Shown here one piece after another: positions 17,939-27,313 of a stretch of 64,000 nucleotides of DNA. Under the pieces are notes generated by a model, which did not search any database, was not told where the DNA came from, and saw only the letters and a list, made by a program, of their open reading frames with translations. The stretch lies in the NCBI GenBank assembly GCA_044508675.1, contig JBIQHF010000002.1, forward strand, positions 1 to 64,000, in the 5' to 3' direction. Origin of the DNA: Raineyella sp044508675. Lineage in GTDB: Bacteria > Actinomycetota > Actinomycetes > Propionibacteriales > Propionibacteriaceae. Position 1 is the first letter of the stretch, and each line of letters opens with the position of its first letter. A program made the translations under genes and the position numbers.

Positions 17939-18784
17939 ATGCGCGCACGACACCTGCCCCTGCCCTCTCCGGAGAACACCCGCCAGCGGCTCGCCGACCT
18001 ACTCGACTCCACTCCGGACACGGAATGGAACGAGGAAGCCGACGCCATCGACCATGACCAGCCCTCGGACCGGGCAGACCGGGCCGGGGCGAGGTCCGCG
18101 TCGGTGCCCTGGCGCCGCGAGACCGTCCTCGTGGTGTGCGCCATCGTCCTGATCGGGATCGTTATCAGCGGCCTCGTGGCGCTGCGCTCCTCCCCGCTGG
18201 AGCTGACCGGCGTGACCGCTACGCCGGTGGCAGCATCGGTCATGCCGGGTGGTCAGCCCTCCCCGGGAGCCGATGCATCGGTTCCGGAGGCATCGCCACC
18301 GGCGTCCGAGCCCCTCGCTTCGACCTCGGCGTCCCGTCCGGCCGTCGCCGCGCACGTCATCGGTGAGGTCGAACGACCGGGACTCATCACCCTCCCCGAG
18401 GGTGCCCGGGTCGACGACGCCATCACCGCGGCCGGGGGTCTCACCTCCGAGGCGGATCCGGGTGACCTCAACCTCGCCCAGCCCCTCCGCGACGGCCAGC
18501 AGATCGTCGTCGGATCCGCAGCGAAGCCCGGCGGCGAGGTCCGGGGACCCGATCAAGCCACTGCCGCCAGTGCGGTCTCCGGCAGTGCCGGGGCGACGAT
18601 CAACCTCAACACTGCCTCGTCCGCCGAACTGGAGGAGCTACCGGGTGTCGGGCCGGCGACCGCCCAGAAGATCATCTCCTGGCGGGAACAGAACGGGGGA
18701 TTCGCCACCGTCGAGCAACTGATGGACGTTCCCGGCATCGGTCCCAAGACCTTCGCCGAGATCGCTCCTCGTGCCAGTGTCTGA
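17939..18784 (+). CDS. comEA: competence protein ComEA, helix-hairpin-helix DNA receptor
   Basis: A 281-residue protein. A cytoplasmic N-terminal stretch precedes one transmembrane helix (about residues 60-82, VLVVCAIVLIGIVISGLVAL). Then come a Ser/Pro/Ala-rich linker, a SLBB-type domain (about 135-195, VAAHVIGEVERPGLITLPEGARV...) and a C-terminal helix-hairpin-helix domain (about 220-280, INLNTASSAELEELPGVGPATAQKI ... LMDVPGIGPKTFAEI). ComEA binds incoming double-stranded DNA outside the membrane and delivers it to ComEC. Its end overlaps the comEC start by 14 bases, so they form an operon. Competence in this organism is not shown by these two genes alone. Confidence 0.93.
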   Translation: MRARHLPLPSPENTRQRLADLLDSTPDTEWNEEADAIDHDQPSDRADRAGARSASVPWRRETVLVVCAIVLIGIVISGLVALRSSPLELTGVTATPVAASVMPGGQPSPGADASVPEASPPASEPLASTSASRPAVAAHVIGEVERPGLITLPEGARVDDAITAAGGLTSEADPGDLNLAQPLRDGQQIVVGSAAKPGGEVRGPDQATAASAVSGSAGATINLNTASSAELEELPGVGPATAQKIISWREQNGGFATVEQLMDVPGIGPKTFAEIAPRASV

Positions 18785-21110
18785 ATCCGCCGCTGCGGCC
18801 GGGCGCGCCCGGTGCCGGGCGTTCGGGGCGGATCTCCGGCTGGTTCCGCCCGCCCTGGCCGCCTGGGCCGGCACCTGGCTGGGGACCGGTGGGGAGCCGC
18901 GCCTGGTGATGGCGGTGGCGGCGGTCGCCCTCGTCGTGGTGCTGGTCGCGCTCGGTCGCCGTCGCTGGGGCTGGATGGCCGGCGCAGTGGCACTGGTCGG
19001 TGCACTGCTGGCCGGCTGGCTGCAGGCGCTGCCGGTCGACTCGGGCCCGGTGCGACTGCTGGCCGAGGAACGCGCCGGGGTCGAGGTGGAGGTCGTCCTG
19101 CTGCACGATCCGGTCAGCATCGCGCCGTACCGACCGGGGGAGGGGACCGAGGCACCCGCCAGCCGCCTGTGGGTCCGCGGCCGCGTCGAGGCCGTCACCG
19201 TCGGCGGGCAGCAGTCCACCGTCGCAGCGCCGGTGCTGGTCATCATCTCCGGCACGGATGCCGACGCTTGGCGGGAGGCTGGCGCCGGTGCCCGGGTGAG
19301 CACCCGGGGGACCCTCGCATCCCCCGATCCCGGCTCGGACCTGGCGGCGATCCTGCGGGCCAGCGGTCCGGCCCGGGTGACCGGGCAGCCGCGCTGGGAC
19401 CAGCGCGCGGTGAGGGCGACCCACCAGGGTTTGCGGGACGCCGTGGCGGATCGGGCCACGCCGGCCAAGGCACTGGTCCCGGCCCTGGTGGTGGGGGACA
19501 CCAGCGCTGTCGACCCGGGGATGGAGGAGGACTTCCGGGCCTCCGGCCTGCTGCACGTCATGGCGGTCTCGGGCAGCAACCTGACCCTGCTGCTCGCCTT
19601 CCTGCTCACCACCGCCAAGCTCCTGGGGGTCCGCGGCCGCGTACTGTACGGCGTCACGGGCGCCGGAGTGGTGGTCTTCATTGCCTTGTGCAGCACCGAG
19701 CCGAGCGTGATGCGGGCCGCGGCGATGGGCGTGGTCGCGCTGGTCGCCCTGATGGCGGGGGCCGCAGACGGGCCCGGGCGGGGCTTGCGCTCCCTGGCGG
19801 TGGCTGTCATCGTGCTGCTGTTCCTGGACCCCTGGCTGTCCCGGTCGGCGGGCTTCGTCCTGTCCACCTCGGCGACCGCCGGAATCGTCCTGTGGGCCAC
19901 CGGGTGGGCGCAGGTCATGGCGCGATGGGCCCCGCGTCCGATCGCCGAGGCCGTGTGCGTCCCGCTGGCCGCGCAGCTGGCGACTGGCCCGACCGCGGTG
20001 GCCCTGTCCGGGGATGTGAGTGCGGTCGGGCTGCTGGCCAATGTCGTGGTGGGGCCACTGGTGGGTCCGGCCACTGTCTTCGGGTTCGCTGCCGCCGGGC
20101 TGGGCGTGGTCTGGCCTGCCGCCGCGCAGATCGTCGCCTGGCCGGCCGCCCTGGCCGCCTGGGGGATCGCCATCGTGGCCCGGGTCGCGGCCGGTCTGCC
20201 GGGTGCGACCCTGTGGTGGCCGCCGGGGCCAGCCGGTGTCGTGCTGCTGGTGGCGGCGACGGGCTTCCTGGTGATCGTGGTGCCGGGGGTGCTCACCCGG
20301 TGGTGGCTCTCGCTCCTGCTGGCGCTGGTGATGCTGGTGCTCCTGCTGCGGGGCCCGGTACAGCCGGGCTGGCCACCCCGGGAGTGGGACCTCGCCGTCT
20401 GCGACGTCGGACAGGGGAACGCCATCGTGCTCGCCGCCGGCCCGGGGCAGGGGGTGCTGGTCGACACCGGAGGAGACCCGGCGGCAGCGCTCCGCTGCCT
20501 GGGTTCCCTGGGGGTCCGGCGAATCCCGCTGTTGGTGCTCAGCCACCTGCACGACGACCATGCCGGGGCACTGCCGCAGGTGCTGCACAAGGTGCCGGTC
20601 GATGCGGTGATGACCGCGCCGGGTCACCACCCCGACACCGGTGGCGTGCCGCACCTGACCAGCGCAGCGGGAGACGTGGTCCGGGTGGGCAAGGTGACCT
20701 GGGAATCGCTGGCGCCCCGGCCCGGCGCTCCGCCAGCGCTCGATCCGGCCGACGAGAACGACGGCAGCCTGGTCGGTCGTGCCCGGGTCGGGGAGATGAC
20801 CGTGCTCCTGGCCGGTGACCTCCAGGCGGAGGGGCAGGACCGCCTGCTACGCACCGGCGCCGACGTCTCCGCGGTGTTCCTGGTCGTGCCCCACCATGGA
20901 TCACGCGACCAGTCGGAGGCCTTCCTCCGTGCCAGCAGCGCACGGATCGCCCTGGTCAGTGTCGGGCGCGACAACACGTACGGTCATCCGCATCCAAAGA
21001 CCCTCGACAGGCTGACAGGCCTGGGCATGACCGTGGTGCGGACCGACCGGCAGGGCGACATCGCCGTCCGCTGCGACGGCCAGCGCTGCCGGACCGTCGG
21101 CGCGCACTGA
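18771..21110 (+). CDS. comEC: competence protein ComEC, DNA uptake channel
   Basis: A 779-residue multi-pass membrane protein. It has an N-terminal DUF4131/OB-like part (about 1-215), the Competence transmembrane domain (about 220-525, with the diagnostic GLLHVMAVSGSNLTLL) and a C-terminal metallo-beta-lactamase domain (about 535-775). The last contains DVGQGNAIVL, VLVDTGGD and the metal motif LSHLHDDHAGAL. The channel passes single-stranded DNA into the cell, and the C-terminal domain is the presumed nuclease that degrades the other strand. The GTG at 18771 overlaps comEA. The domain set is complete, so the gene appears intact. Confidence 0.93.
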   Translation: MPVSESAAAAGRARCRAFGADLRLVPPALAAWAGTWLGTGGEPRLVMAVAAVALVVVLVALGRRRWGWMAGAVALVGALLAGWLQALPVDSGPVRLLAEERAGVEVEVVLLHDPVSIAPYRPGEGTEAPASRLWVRGRVEAVTVGGQQSTVAAPVLVIISGTDADAWREAGAGARVSTRGTLASPDPGSDLAAILRASGPARVTGQPRWDQRAVRATHQGLRDAVADRATPAKALVPALVVGDTSAVDPGMEEDFRASGLLHVMAVSGSNLTLLLAFLLTTAKLLGVRGRVLYGVTGAGVVVFIALCSTEPSVMRAAAMGVVALVALMAGAADGPGRGLRSLAVAVIVLLFLDPWLSRSAGFVLSTSATAGIVLWATGWAQVMARWAPRPIAEAVCVPLAAQLATGPTAVALSGDVSAVGLLANVVVGPLVGPATVFGFAAAGLGVVWPAAAQIVAWPAALAAWGIAIVARVAAGLPGATLWWPPGPAGVVLLVAATGFLVIVVPGVLTRWWLSLLLALVMLVLLLRGPVQPGWPPREWDLAVCDVGQGNAIVLAAGPGQGVLVDTGGDPAAALRCLGSLGVRRIPLLVLSHLHDDHAGALPQVLHKVPVDAVMTAPGHHPDTGGVPHLTSAAGDVVRVGKVTWESLAPRPGAPPALDPADENDGSLVGRARVGEMTVLLAGDLQAEGQDRLLRTGADVSAVFLVVPHHGSRDQSEAFLRASSARIALVSVGRDNTYGHPHPKTLDRLTGLGMTVVRTDRQGDIAVRCDGQRCRTVGAH

Positions 21111-21136
21111 CCGTGACGTCCGGAGGGCGTGGCCGG

Positions 21137-21646
21137 CTACCCGGGCTTGAGCACCATCAGCACAACGATCGCAGCGAGCCCGATTCCCCCGACGGCGCCC
21201 AGGGCCTGGGGCCGCCATGAGGTCGCCAGGCCGGCCAGCCCGGTGCCCCGGGCAGCGTACTTCTCGGCGAGCGCCCGCTGGCCGGGATTGATGTGGGCGC
21301 CGGTCAGGTGTCGCAGGCCCAGGTAGTACGGCATGGCGATGAAGTACATCGCGACCATGACGGCGATGAGGATGCCGATCGACCACCAGAGCCAGGCCTC
21401 GCCCCACTTGCTGCCGAGGAAGGCCGACGTGATCCCGCTGGCGAGCAGGACCAGGAAGCCGATGTACATCAAGGAGATGCCCCAGGACGATGTCTCCAGC
21501 ACCGCGCTGATCCGGGCGGGGTCGCGCTCACGTCGGACCCGGAAAGCGGCGGCGACCGAGGAACCATGACCGAGCACGAACGCGAAGGCCCCGAGGACGT
21601 GCGCTGCCACGACGAGTGAATTGAGTTCGACGGGCATGCGACCCAC
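21137..21646 (-). CDS. small integral membrane protein
   Basis: A 169-residue protein with four predicted hydrophobic helices (about residues 8-28, 53-76, 86-107 and 145-165). The first helix reads VVAAHVLGAFAFVLGHGSSVAAAF and is followed by a basic RVRRERD loop. This pattern is common to actinobacterial membrane proteins resembling the DUF2269 group; the family call is tentative. GTG 21646 is preferred because AGGTGA stands about 7 bases upstream; ATG 21637 is an alternative. Function is unknown. It is convergent with comEC and follows the esterase gene transcribed in the same direction. Confidence 0.65.
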   Translation of the reverse strand: MGRMPVELNSLVVAAHVLGAFAFVLGHGSSVAAAFRVRRERDPARISAVLETSSWGISLMYIGFLVLLASGITSAFLGSKWGEAWLWWSIGILIAVMVAMYFIAMPYYLGLRHLTGAHINPGQRALAEKYAARGTGLAGLATSWRPQALGAVGGIGLAAIVVLMVLKPG

Positions 21647-21754
21647 GTTCTCTCACCTGTCACGGTCGGGGCCTCGGATGAGGACCACGACCTCCACCTC
21701 CAAGGCTGCAACAGCGCGCGAAGCGGTGTCAACGGTTGTCGCGGCAACTACGTC

Positions 21755-22789
21755 CTACGTCCCGAGATGTCGCTGCAGGAATCGGCGGACCGTCGCGAGG
21801 AAGTGCTGGGCCTCATCGAGGTCCAGGTCAAACTGGTACTCGTGGCCGAGCGAGGGCTCGTGGCCCCTGCTCCAGAACACCGTCTCGGGCTCGGCTCCGT
21901 GTGCGCGGAGCACTTCGACCAGCCGCTCGGAGTGCGGGCGTAGCGGGTCGGCGTTGCCGACGGTGACCAGCGTCGGCGGGAAGTCCGCGGTGACGTTGTC
22001 CGTGACCGACCACAGGGTCGAGGCCGGGTCATCCAGGAAGTGGCGCTGACCCGAGTAGGCCCACAGGATCGCCTCGAACAGGTGTTCCGCCACCGGGCTG
22101 CTCGCCGTGGTGCGGACGAGTATCCGGTCGTAGACGCCACAGGCGAGGACGGCGCCCCGCAGTTGTGCCGGACAGGTCGTCGGCGCGATCCCTGCGCGGG
22201 AGGCGTACTCCGGTGCCGTCACCAGGGCCGCGACCTGTGCGGCGATCTGTGCTCCAGCCGAGTCACCGGCGACCACGATCCGCTCCGGATCGATGTGGAA
22301 CCGCTCGGCGTGCGCCTGGAGGTACTCCAGCGCCGCCATCACCTGCTGCACCGGGGTCGGGTACTGGGACTCCGGGGCCAGCGAGTAGCGCGGCGCCGCG
22401 ACGACCAAGCCATCCTCGGCGAGCAACGTGAAGTAGCCCCGGAGCTCGTCCTTGGTGCCGCCCACCCAGCCGCCGCCGTGGACCCACAACACCAGCGGCA
22501 GCCGGCCCGTAGCCGTGTCCGGATGCACCACGTCGAGGAGCATGTCCGCCTGGTCGCCGTAGCGTTCGTCGTCGAGTACCGCCATCCCCGGTGCCGCATG
22601 CCTGTCCAGCACCGCCTTGGTCCGGGCGCCACCGCGGGCGAACAGCTTCCGGGTCAGCAGGGCGATCGGCCGAGGGCTGACCAGCAGGCTGGCGCCCGCC
22701 GCGAGGTCGAGGCCCCAGTGCAGCAGCCTCGCCGCCGGCCCCGGTGTGGGTGCGGGCAACAGGGGGGCCGACCGGCCGTGGTTGTCCAT
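21755..22789 (-). CDS. alpha/beta-hydrolase esterase of the hormone-sensitive lipase type
   Basis: A 344-residue hydrolase. The oxyanion motif HGGGW is in LPLVLWVHGGGWVGGTKDE near residue 113, the nucleophile elbow GDSAGA near residue 186, the acid Asp in VGNADPLRPHSER, and the triad His in HEPSLGHEYQF near the C-terminus. This places it in the acetyl-esterase/HSL group acting on short-chain or acylated substrates. A weak hydrophobic stretch near residues 25-40 could associate with membranes. The ATG at 22789 stands 8 bases after a minus-strand TAGACT box (22803-22798), again close to leaderless spacing. The physiological substrate is unknown. Confidence 0.82.
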   Translation of the reverse strand: MDNHGRSAPLLPAPTPGPAARLLHWGLDLAAGASLLVSPRPIALLTRKLFARGGARTKAVLDRHAAPGMAVLDDERYGDQADMLLDVVHPDTATGRLPLVLWVHGGGWVGGTKDELRGYFTLLAEDGLVVAAPRYSLAPESQYPTPVQQVMAALEYLQAHAERFHIDPERIVVAGDSAGAQIAAQVAALVTAPEYASRAGIAPTTCPAQLRGAVLACGVYDRILVRTTASSPVAEHLFEAILWAYSGQRHFLDDPASTLWSVTDNVTADFPPTLVTVGNADPLRPHSERLVEVLRAHGAEPETVFWSRGHEPSLGHEYQFDLDLDEAQHFLATVRRFLQRHLGT

Positions 22790-22916
22790 GGGCCCGCAGT
22801 CTAGGTAGCCGTGGGGTCCGCACCGTCGAGCCACGCCAGGACCGGCGGAATCGTCCGGTGGGGCGGTCGCCTGGTCCGGCCACCGCGGTGTCGGTCCGGC
22901 CTGCCATAGTGGGGAG

Positions 22917-23912
22917 GTGGCGACTTCCGGACATGCTCAGCTCAAGGACCTCGATACCCCGTACGGCAAGGTCGTGCTGGTCCATGGGCCCGAGGAGCTG
23001 CTGGCGGATCGTACGATCGACGCGTTCGTGGCCGCCTGTCGCGCCCAGGATCCGACCGTCGAGGTGGCGCGGGTCTCTGCCTCCTCGCTCGAGGGTGGGG
23101 ACCTGTTGCAGATGACGTCAGGGTCGTTGTTCGCCGCCCGGTCGGCGCTGGTCGTCGACGATCTCGCCGAGGCCTCCGAGTCGCTGGCCACGGCACTTCT
23201 CGCCGCAGCCAAGGATCCCTCGCCGGAGACCGCCCTGGTCCTGGTCCACCGCGGCGGCAACAAGGGCCGGGGAGTGGTCGACAGGCTCAAGAAGGCCAAG
23301 GTGAAGGTCTTTCCGGCCACCGCACTGAAGCCCAAGGAGCTGGTCGGCTTCGTGGAGCACGAGGCCAGGCAGTGTTCGGCCCGGATCGAGCGGCACGTGG
23401 CGGAGAAGCTGGTCGACGCGGTCGGGGTGAACCTACGGGCCCTCGCCGGGGCGGTTCGCCAGCTTGCGGAGGACTCCGAGGACGGGATGATCCGGGAGGA
23501 ACTGGTGCAACAGTTCTTCCAGGGCGAGGCGGAGGTGAAGGGCTTCGCCGTCGCCGATGCGGCCTTGGCCGGTCAGACCTCGGTCGCGCTGGCAAAGCTG
23601 CGGTGGGCGCTCGCGGCCGGCACATCGCCGGTGCTGATCACCAGTGCGATGGCTTCCGGGGTCCGCAGCCTGGGGCGCCTCAGCGGGGTGCGCGGCCGCG
23701 GGAACGACGGCGAGATCGCCTCGGACATCGGGGTGCCGCCGTGGAAGCTGCGGACGCTGCGGACGCAGTTGCAGCACTGGGACGGTCAACGGCTGGCCCG
23801 GGCGGTGCGGATCGTGGCGCGGGCCGACGCCGACGTCAAGGGCGCCGCGGATGAACCGGACCACGCGCTGGAGTCCATGGTGCTGCAGATCAGCCGACTC
23901 ACGGCACGCTGA
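22917..23912 (+). CDS. holA: DNA polymerase III delta subunit
   Basis: A 331-residue clamp-loader subunit. The N-terminal domain shows the degenerate nucleotide-binding fold with YGKVVLVHGPEELLADRTIDAFV, and the middle contains TALVLVHRGGNKGRGVVDRLKKAKV. The C-terminal collar domain holds DGMIREELVQQFFQGEAEVKGFAVADAALAG and SDIGVPPWKLRTLRTQL. It opens and loads the beta clamp with delta-prime and tau/gamma. GTG 22917 lies 6 bases after CATAGT, compatible with leaderless translation, although a GGGAGG is also present. It follows comEC in the conserved actinobacterial order but is separated here by two minus-strand genes. Confidence 0.93.
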   Translation: MATSGHAQLKDLDTPYGKVVLVHGPEELLADRTIDAFVAACRAQDPTVEVARVSASSLEGGDLLQMTSGSLFAARSALVVDDLAEASESLATALLAAAKDPSPETALVLVHRGGNKGRGVVDRLKKAKVKVFPATALKPKELVGFVEHEARQCSARIERHVAEKLVDAVGVNLRALAGAVRQLAEDSEDGMIREELVQQFFQGEAEVKGFAVADAALAGQTSVALAKLRWALAAGTSPVLITSAMASGVRSLGRLSGVRGRGNDGEIASDIGVPPWKLRTLRTQLQHWDGQRLARAVRIVARADADVKGAADEPDHALESMVLQISRLTAR

Positions 23913-23919
23913 GGCCGGT

Positions 23920-23953
23920 TCCGGCGTACGTATCCACAAGCACGTACGCCGGA
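23920..23953. terminator. bidirectional hairpin between holA and an acyl-CoA dehydrogenase gene
   Basis: A perfect 12-bp stem, TCCGGCGTACGT (23920-23931) with ACGTACGCCGGA (23942-23953), and a 10-base loop. It sits between convergent stop codons. Confidence 0.75.
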
Positions 23954-23961
23954 GCAGGTCC

Positions 23962-25893
23962 TCAGGAGCGCCGGATCGTGCGCCGCACGTCCGGGCGCCG
24001 GGACGGTCCGGGCTCCCACTGACTCACCCAGGGCAGGTCGTCCCTGATGTGGCGAACCCCGTCCTCCAACGACTCGAAGCGGCCGTCGAGCATGTGCTTG
24101 GTGAGCCGTCGGTCGGCCGTGTCCGAGTTGTGCCACAGGGAGGTGAACAGGGCGTCGACGCGGACCCGGGCCTGTCCACAGAACGCGTCCGCCAGCTCGA
24201 CCCCCTCGGGATTGCTGTCGGCTTCGGCCTTGGCCCGGACGCAACAGGCGGACATGGCGAACAGCTCGGCCCCGATGTCGACCGCCCGGCCCAGGAAGGC
24301 CTGTCGGTGCTCCAGCCGGCCCTGCCAGCGTGCCATGCCGGCAAAGATGGACCGGGCCAGGCGTCGGGAGGCCCGCTCGATCCACCGTACGTGTCCGGCG
24401 AGCGAGCCGAACTCGGCGTACGTGCCCGGTACGGTGCCCGCGCCGAGCGCGAGGGTGGGCAGCCAGGCCGCGTAGAAGCCGGCCGCCCGACCGACGGCGC
24501 GGGCCTTGTCGCCGGTGCTGGCCTCTGGGTCGATGATGTCGCCGGCCACCGACAGGTGGGCGTCGACGGCCTCGCGTGCGATCAGTAGGTGCATGATCTC
24601 GGACGAGCCCTCGAAGATCCGGTTGATGCGGATGTCACGCAGCATCTGCTCCACCTCGGCGGGCCGCTCACCGCGGGCCTCCAGCGACTCGGAGGTCTCG
24701 TAGCCGCGGCCGCCACGGATCTGCACCAGATCATCGCAGATCCGCCAGGCCATCTCCGAGGCATACAGCTTGAGTAGGGCCGCCTCGATCCGGATGTCGT
24801 TGCGGTCGTCGTCGGCGAGCATGCAGGACAGGTCGAGCATCGACTCCATCGCGTACGTGGTCGCGGTCATGAAGGCGAGCTTGGTGGCGATGGCCTCGTG
24901 GTCGCCGATCCGGCGCCCCCACTGGATCCGCTCGCCGGACCAGCCCCGGGCCACGTGCAGTGCCCACTTGGCGGCCCCGACACAGAGGGCGGGCAGGGAG
25001 AGCCGGCCGGTGTTGAGGGTGCTCAGGGAGATCTTCAGGCCCCGTCCCACGTCGAGCAGGATGTTCTCGGCCGGCACCTCGACGTCGTGGAAGCGGATCA
25101 CCGCATTCTCCAGGCCGCGCAGCCCCATGAACGCGTTGCGGTTCTCCACGGTGATGCCGGGGCTGTCGGCCTCCACGACGAAGGCGGTGATGCCCCCCTT
25201 GGTGGTGTCGGAGGCCGGCACCCGGGCCATCACGACCAGCAGGTCGGCGACCGTGCCGTTGGTGGCCCACAGCTTGACGCCGTTGATCCGGTAGGTGCCG
25301 TCGGCGGTCGGCTCGGCCGAGGTGGCGAGCCGGGCGGGGTCGGAGCCCACATCGGGCTCGGTCAGCAGGAAGGCGGAGACCTCCCCGGCGGCGACGCGGG
25401 GGAGGAAGCGCCGCTTCTGCTCCTCGTTACCGTACATCTTGACCGGCTGCGGGACGCCGATGGACTGGTGGGCCGAGAGCAGCGCCCCGACGACGGGGCT
25501 GCCGGAGGCGAAGCGCATCAGGGCCCGGTTGTAGTAGAGCTGGCTCAACCCGAGGCCGCCGTACTCCTCGGGGACCTTCATGCCGAACGCACCCATGTCG
25601 GCCAACTCGCCGAACAGCTCGTCCGGGATACGTGCGTCGCGTTCGATCCGGCGCCCGTCGATACGCTCGGTCAGTTCGGCCACCCGGGCCAGGTAGGCCT
25701 CGCCCTTGGCCCGGGCCTGGGGGGTGGGCCTCGGCCACGGGTCGATCAGGTCGAGCCGGAGCCTTCCCAGGAAAAGTTCCTTGCCGAAACTGGGCTTGGC
25801 CCAGTCAGTCTCGCGCGCGGCTTCAGCGACCTTGCGTGCCTCCTGGACACTGGGACTCTTCTGAATGGTGCGGTTGATCTGCGTGGTGGACAT
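23962..25893 (-). CDS. acyl-CoA dehydrogenase, long/very-long-chain type
   Basis: A 643-residue FAD flavoenzyme. It has the acyl-CoA dehydrogenase N-terminal, middle and C-terminal domains (about residues 65-445) and an extra C-terminal helical region (about 450-640), as in the VLCAD/ACAD9 group. Signatures are LTEPDVGSDPARLATSAE, KLWATNGTVADLLVVMARV, GLRGLENAVIRFHDVEVP and RINRIFEGSSEIMHLLIAREA, the last including the expected catalytic Glu. It catalyses the first step of fatty-acid beta-oxidation. ATG 25893 has GGAGG 4-5 bases upstream. It is monocistronic between a terminator and a short spacer. Chain-length specificity is inferred from length only. Confidence 0.88.
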   Translation of the reverse strand: MSTTQINRTIQKSPSVQEARKVAEAARETDWAKPSFGKELFLGRLRLDLIDPWPRPTPQARAKGEAYLARVAELTERIDGRRIERDARIPDELFGELADMGAFGMKVPEEYGGLGLSQLYYNRALMRFASGSPVVGALLSAHQSIGVPQPVKMYGNEEQKRRFLPRVAAGEVSAFLLTEPDVGSDPARLATSAEPTADGTYRINGVKLWATNGTVADLLVVMARVPASDTTKGGITAFVVEADSPGITVENRNAFMGLRGLENAVIRFHDVEVPAENILLDVGRGLKISLSTLNTGRLSLPALCVGAAKWALHVARGWSGERIQWGRRIGDHEAIATKLAFMTATTYAMESMLDLSCMLADDDRNDIRIEAALLKLYASEMAWRICDDLVQIRGGRGYETSESLEARGERPAEVEQMLRDIRINRIFEGSSEIMHLLIAREAVDAHLSVAGDIIDPEASTGDKARAVGRAAGFYAAWLPTLALGAGTVPGTYAEFGSLAGHVRWIERASRRLARSIFAGMARWQGRLEHRQAFLGRAVDIGAELFAMSACCVRAKAEADSNPEGVELADAFCGQARVRVDALFTSLWHNSDTADRRLTKHMLDGRFESLEDGVRHIRDDLPWVSQWEPGPSRRPDVRRTIRRS

Positions 25894-26011
25894 GGGGCCT
25901 CCGGGTCCGCGGTGTAGCGTCCAAGCCTACTCGTCGGCCGAAAAAGGCAGTAGGGCGCGCAGATCTCGATTCCATCGCGAATACGCGAATGTATGCCGGC
26001 CCCTCGGTGGA

Positions 26012-26659
26012 TCAGAATCGCTCGATCGCGCGGGACCTGCCCTGCGGATTGCGGTGCATGATCGCCCCGGCGGCCACGCCACCGACGGCGCCGCCCAGGT
26101 GGGCCTGCCAGGAGACCCCGGCAGTGGTGGGGAAGACGCCCCAGATCATGCCGCCGTACACGACGACCAGGCCGACGGCGATCAGGATCTGGCGCCAGTC
26201 CCGGGTCCACAGGCCGCGCACCAGCAGATAGGCGAACCAGCCGAAGATCACGCCGCTGGCCCCGGCGATGTACGCCCCGGGCGGGGTGAAGAGCCAAGCG
26301 AACAATCCGGAGACGACCACGCTCAGCGCAGTGGCCACGATCCATCTGTTGCGGCCGGAGATCATCACCAACCACCCGAAGAGGAAGAACGGGATCGAGT
26401 TGGAGATCAGGTGCTGCCAGCCGAAGTGAAGCAGTGGGGCGGTGAAGATGAACAGCAGTCCCTGCGGGTCCCAGGCGCGGATCGCGAAGGTGTCGAGCAG
26501 ATTCCCGCTGATCACGTCGACCAGCTCGATGAGCCACAGCAGGGCCAGCGCCCCGACCATGAACTTCGCGGCCCCGGCCGGGGTCTCCACCGGTCGCTTC
26601 TCGATCGTGCCGCTCGTACGAGGGACTGGCTGGTATCCGTATCCGCCGGGCATACTCAT
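26012..26659 (-). CDS. rhomboid-family intramembrane serine protease
   Basis: A 215-residue polytopic membrane protein with six hydrophobic segments. It shows the rhomboid features HFGWQHLISNSIPFFLFG, the catalytic serine in YIAGASGVIFGWFAYLL (GASG), and the catalytic histidine in SWQAHLGGAVGGVAAG. Rhomboids cleave transmembrane substrates within the membrane. ATG 26659 (MSMPGGYGYQ) has GGAG 5 bases upstream and was preferred over an in-frame ATG 27 bases earlier. The N-terminal 30 residues are polar and Gly/Tyr/Pro-rich, probably cytoplasmic. Substrate is unknown. Confidence 0.87.
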   Translation of the reverse strand: MSMPGGYGYQPVPRTSGTIEKRPVETPAGAAKFMVGALALLWLIELVDVISGNLLDTFAIRAWDPQGLLFIFTAPLLHFGWQHLISNSIPFFLFGWLVMISGRNRWIVATALSVVVSGLFAWLFTPPGAYIAGASGVIFGWFAYLLVRGLWTRDWRQILIAVGLVVVYGGMIWGVFPTTAGVSWQAHLGGAVGGVAAGAIMHRNPQGRSRAIERF

Positions 26660-26710
26660 GTGCTCCAGTCTGCCCATCAGGGGCAATAGGGGAGATCCCC
26701 GAGTACCACA

Positions 26711-26746
26711 ACCAGCGCCCCGACCTCCGAGGATCGGGACGCTGGT
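26711..26746. terminator. hairpin between rpsT and the rhomboid gene
   Basis: ACCAGCG and CCCGA (26711-26723) pair with TCGGG and CGCTGGT (26734-26746), giving 12 pairs with one mismatch and a 10-base loop. It lies just after the rpsT stop for minus-strand transcription. A TTTT tract follows on the plus strand. Confidence 0.75.
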
Positions 26747-26821
26747 GCTGTTTTGGGGTCGTTCCGGCGAGTGTCACGCCGGACGACAGGAGACCCGCGC
26801 TCGCTGGAGGAGTGCCGGGCC

Positions 26822-27085
26822 TCAGGCGAAGCTGGCGGCCTTGCTGGCGATGGACGACTTGCGGTTCGCCGCCTGGTTCTTGTGGATGACGCCCTTCGAG
26901 GCGGCCTTGTCCAGGTGGCGGGTCGCGACGCGCGCGGTGGCCTGGATCTTCTCGGCATCGCCGGCCTCGACCGCCTCGTTGAAGCGACGGGTGTAGGTGC
27001 GCAGGGCGGACTTGACCGCCTTGTTGCGCTGACGAGCCTTCTCGTTCGTCTTGTTGCGCTTCTGCTGGGACTTGATATTTGCCAC
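26822..27085 (-). CDS. rpsT: 30S ribosomal protein S20
   Basis: An 87-residue basic, helical protein with the S20 pattern: ANIKSQQKRNKTNEKARQRN, KSALRTYTRRFNEAVEAGD, and the C-terminal KGVIHKNQAANRKSSIASKAASF. It binds 16S rRNA early in 30S assembly. The family normally starts MANIKSQ, so GTG 27085 is the start; the frame continues upstream without conservation. It is divergent from lepA and directly followed by a hairpin terminator, so it is probably monocistronic. Confidence 0.97.
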   Translation of the reverse strand: MANIKSQQKRNKTNEKARQRNKAVKSALRTYTRRFNEAVEAGDAEKIQATARVATRHLDKAASKGVIHKNQAANRKSSIASKAASFA

Positions 27086-27313
27086 GGGGCAGGCCTCTGT
27101 ACTCTCGGACGTTAGATTCTGAACTGCAATGAGATCGGGTCGGTGTCCCGGACATCCGGAACACAACGCAAGCAGGTACTCTACCAGCGGCGGCCGAAAC
27201 CACCAAAACCGCCTGCTCCCAGGATGCCTCTGGCCCGGAATCGCGGTCGACCGGACCGGCGTGAGAGACTGGAGGCTGCCCGTACGTTCCTCGCCCAGGA
27301 GATCCCACCACCC

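Noticed and set aside
27143..27313. 57-codon N-terminal extension of LepA
   Set aside because: Pro/Arg-rich and unlike LepA; GTG 27314 has a ribosome site and matches family starts.
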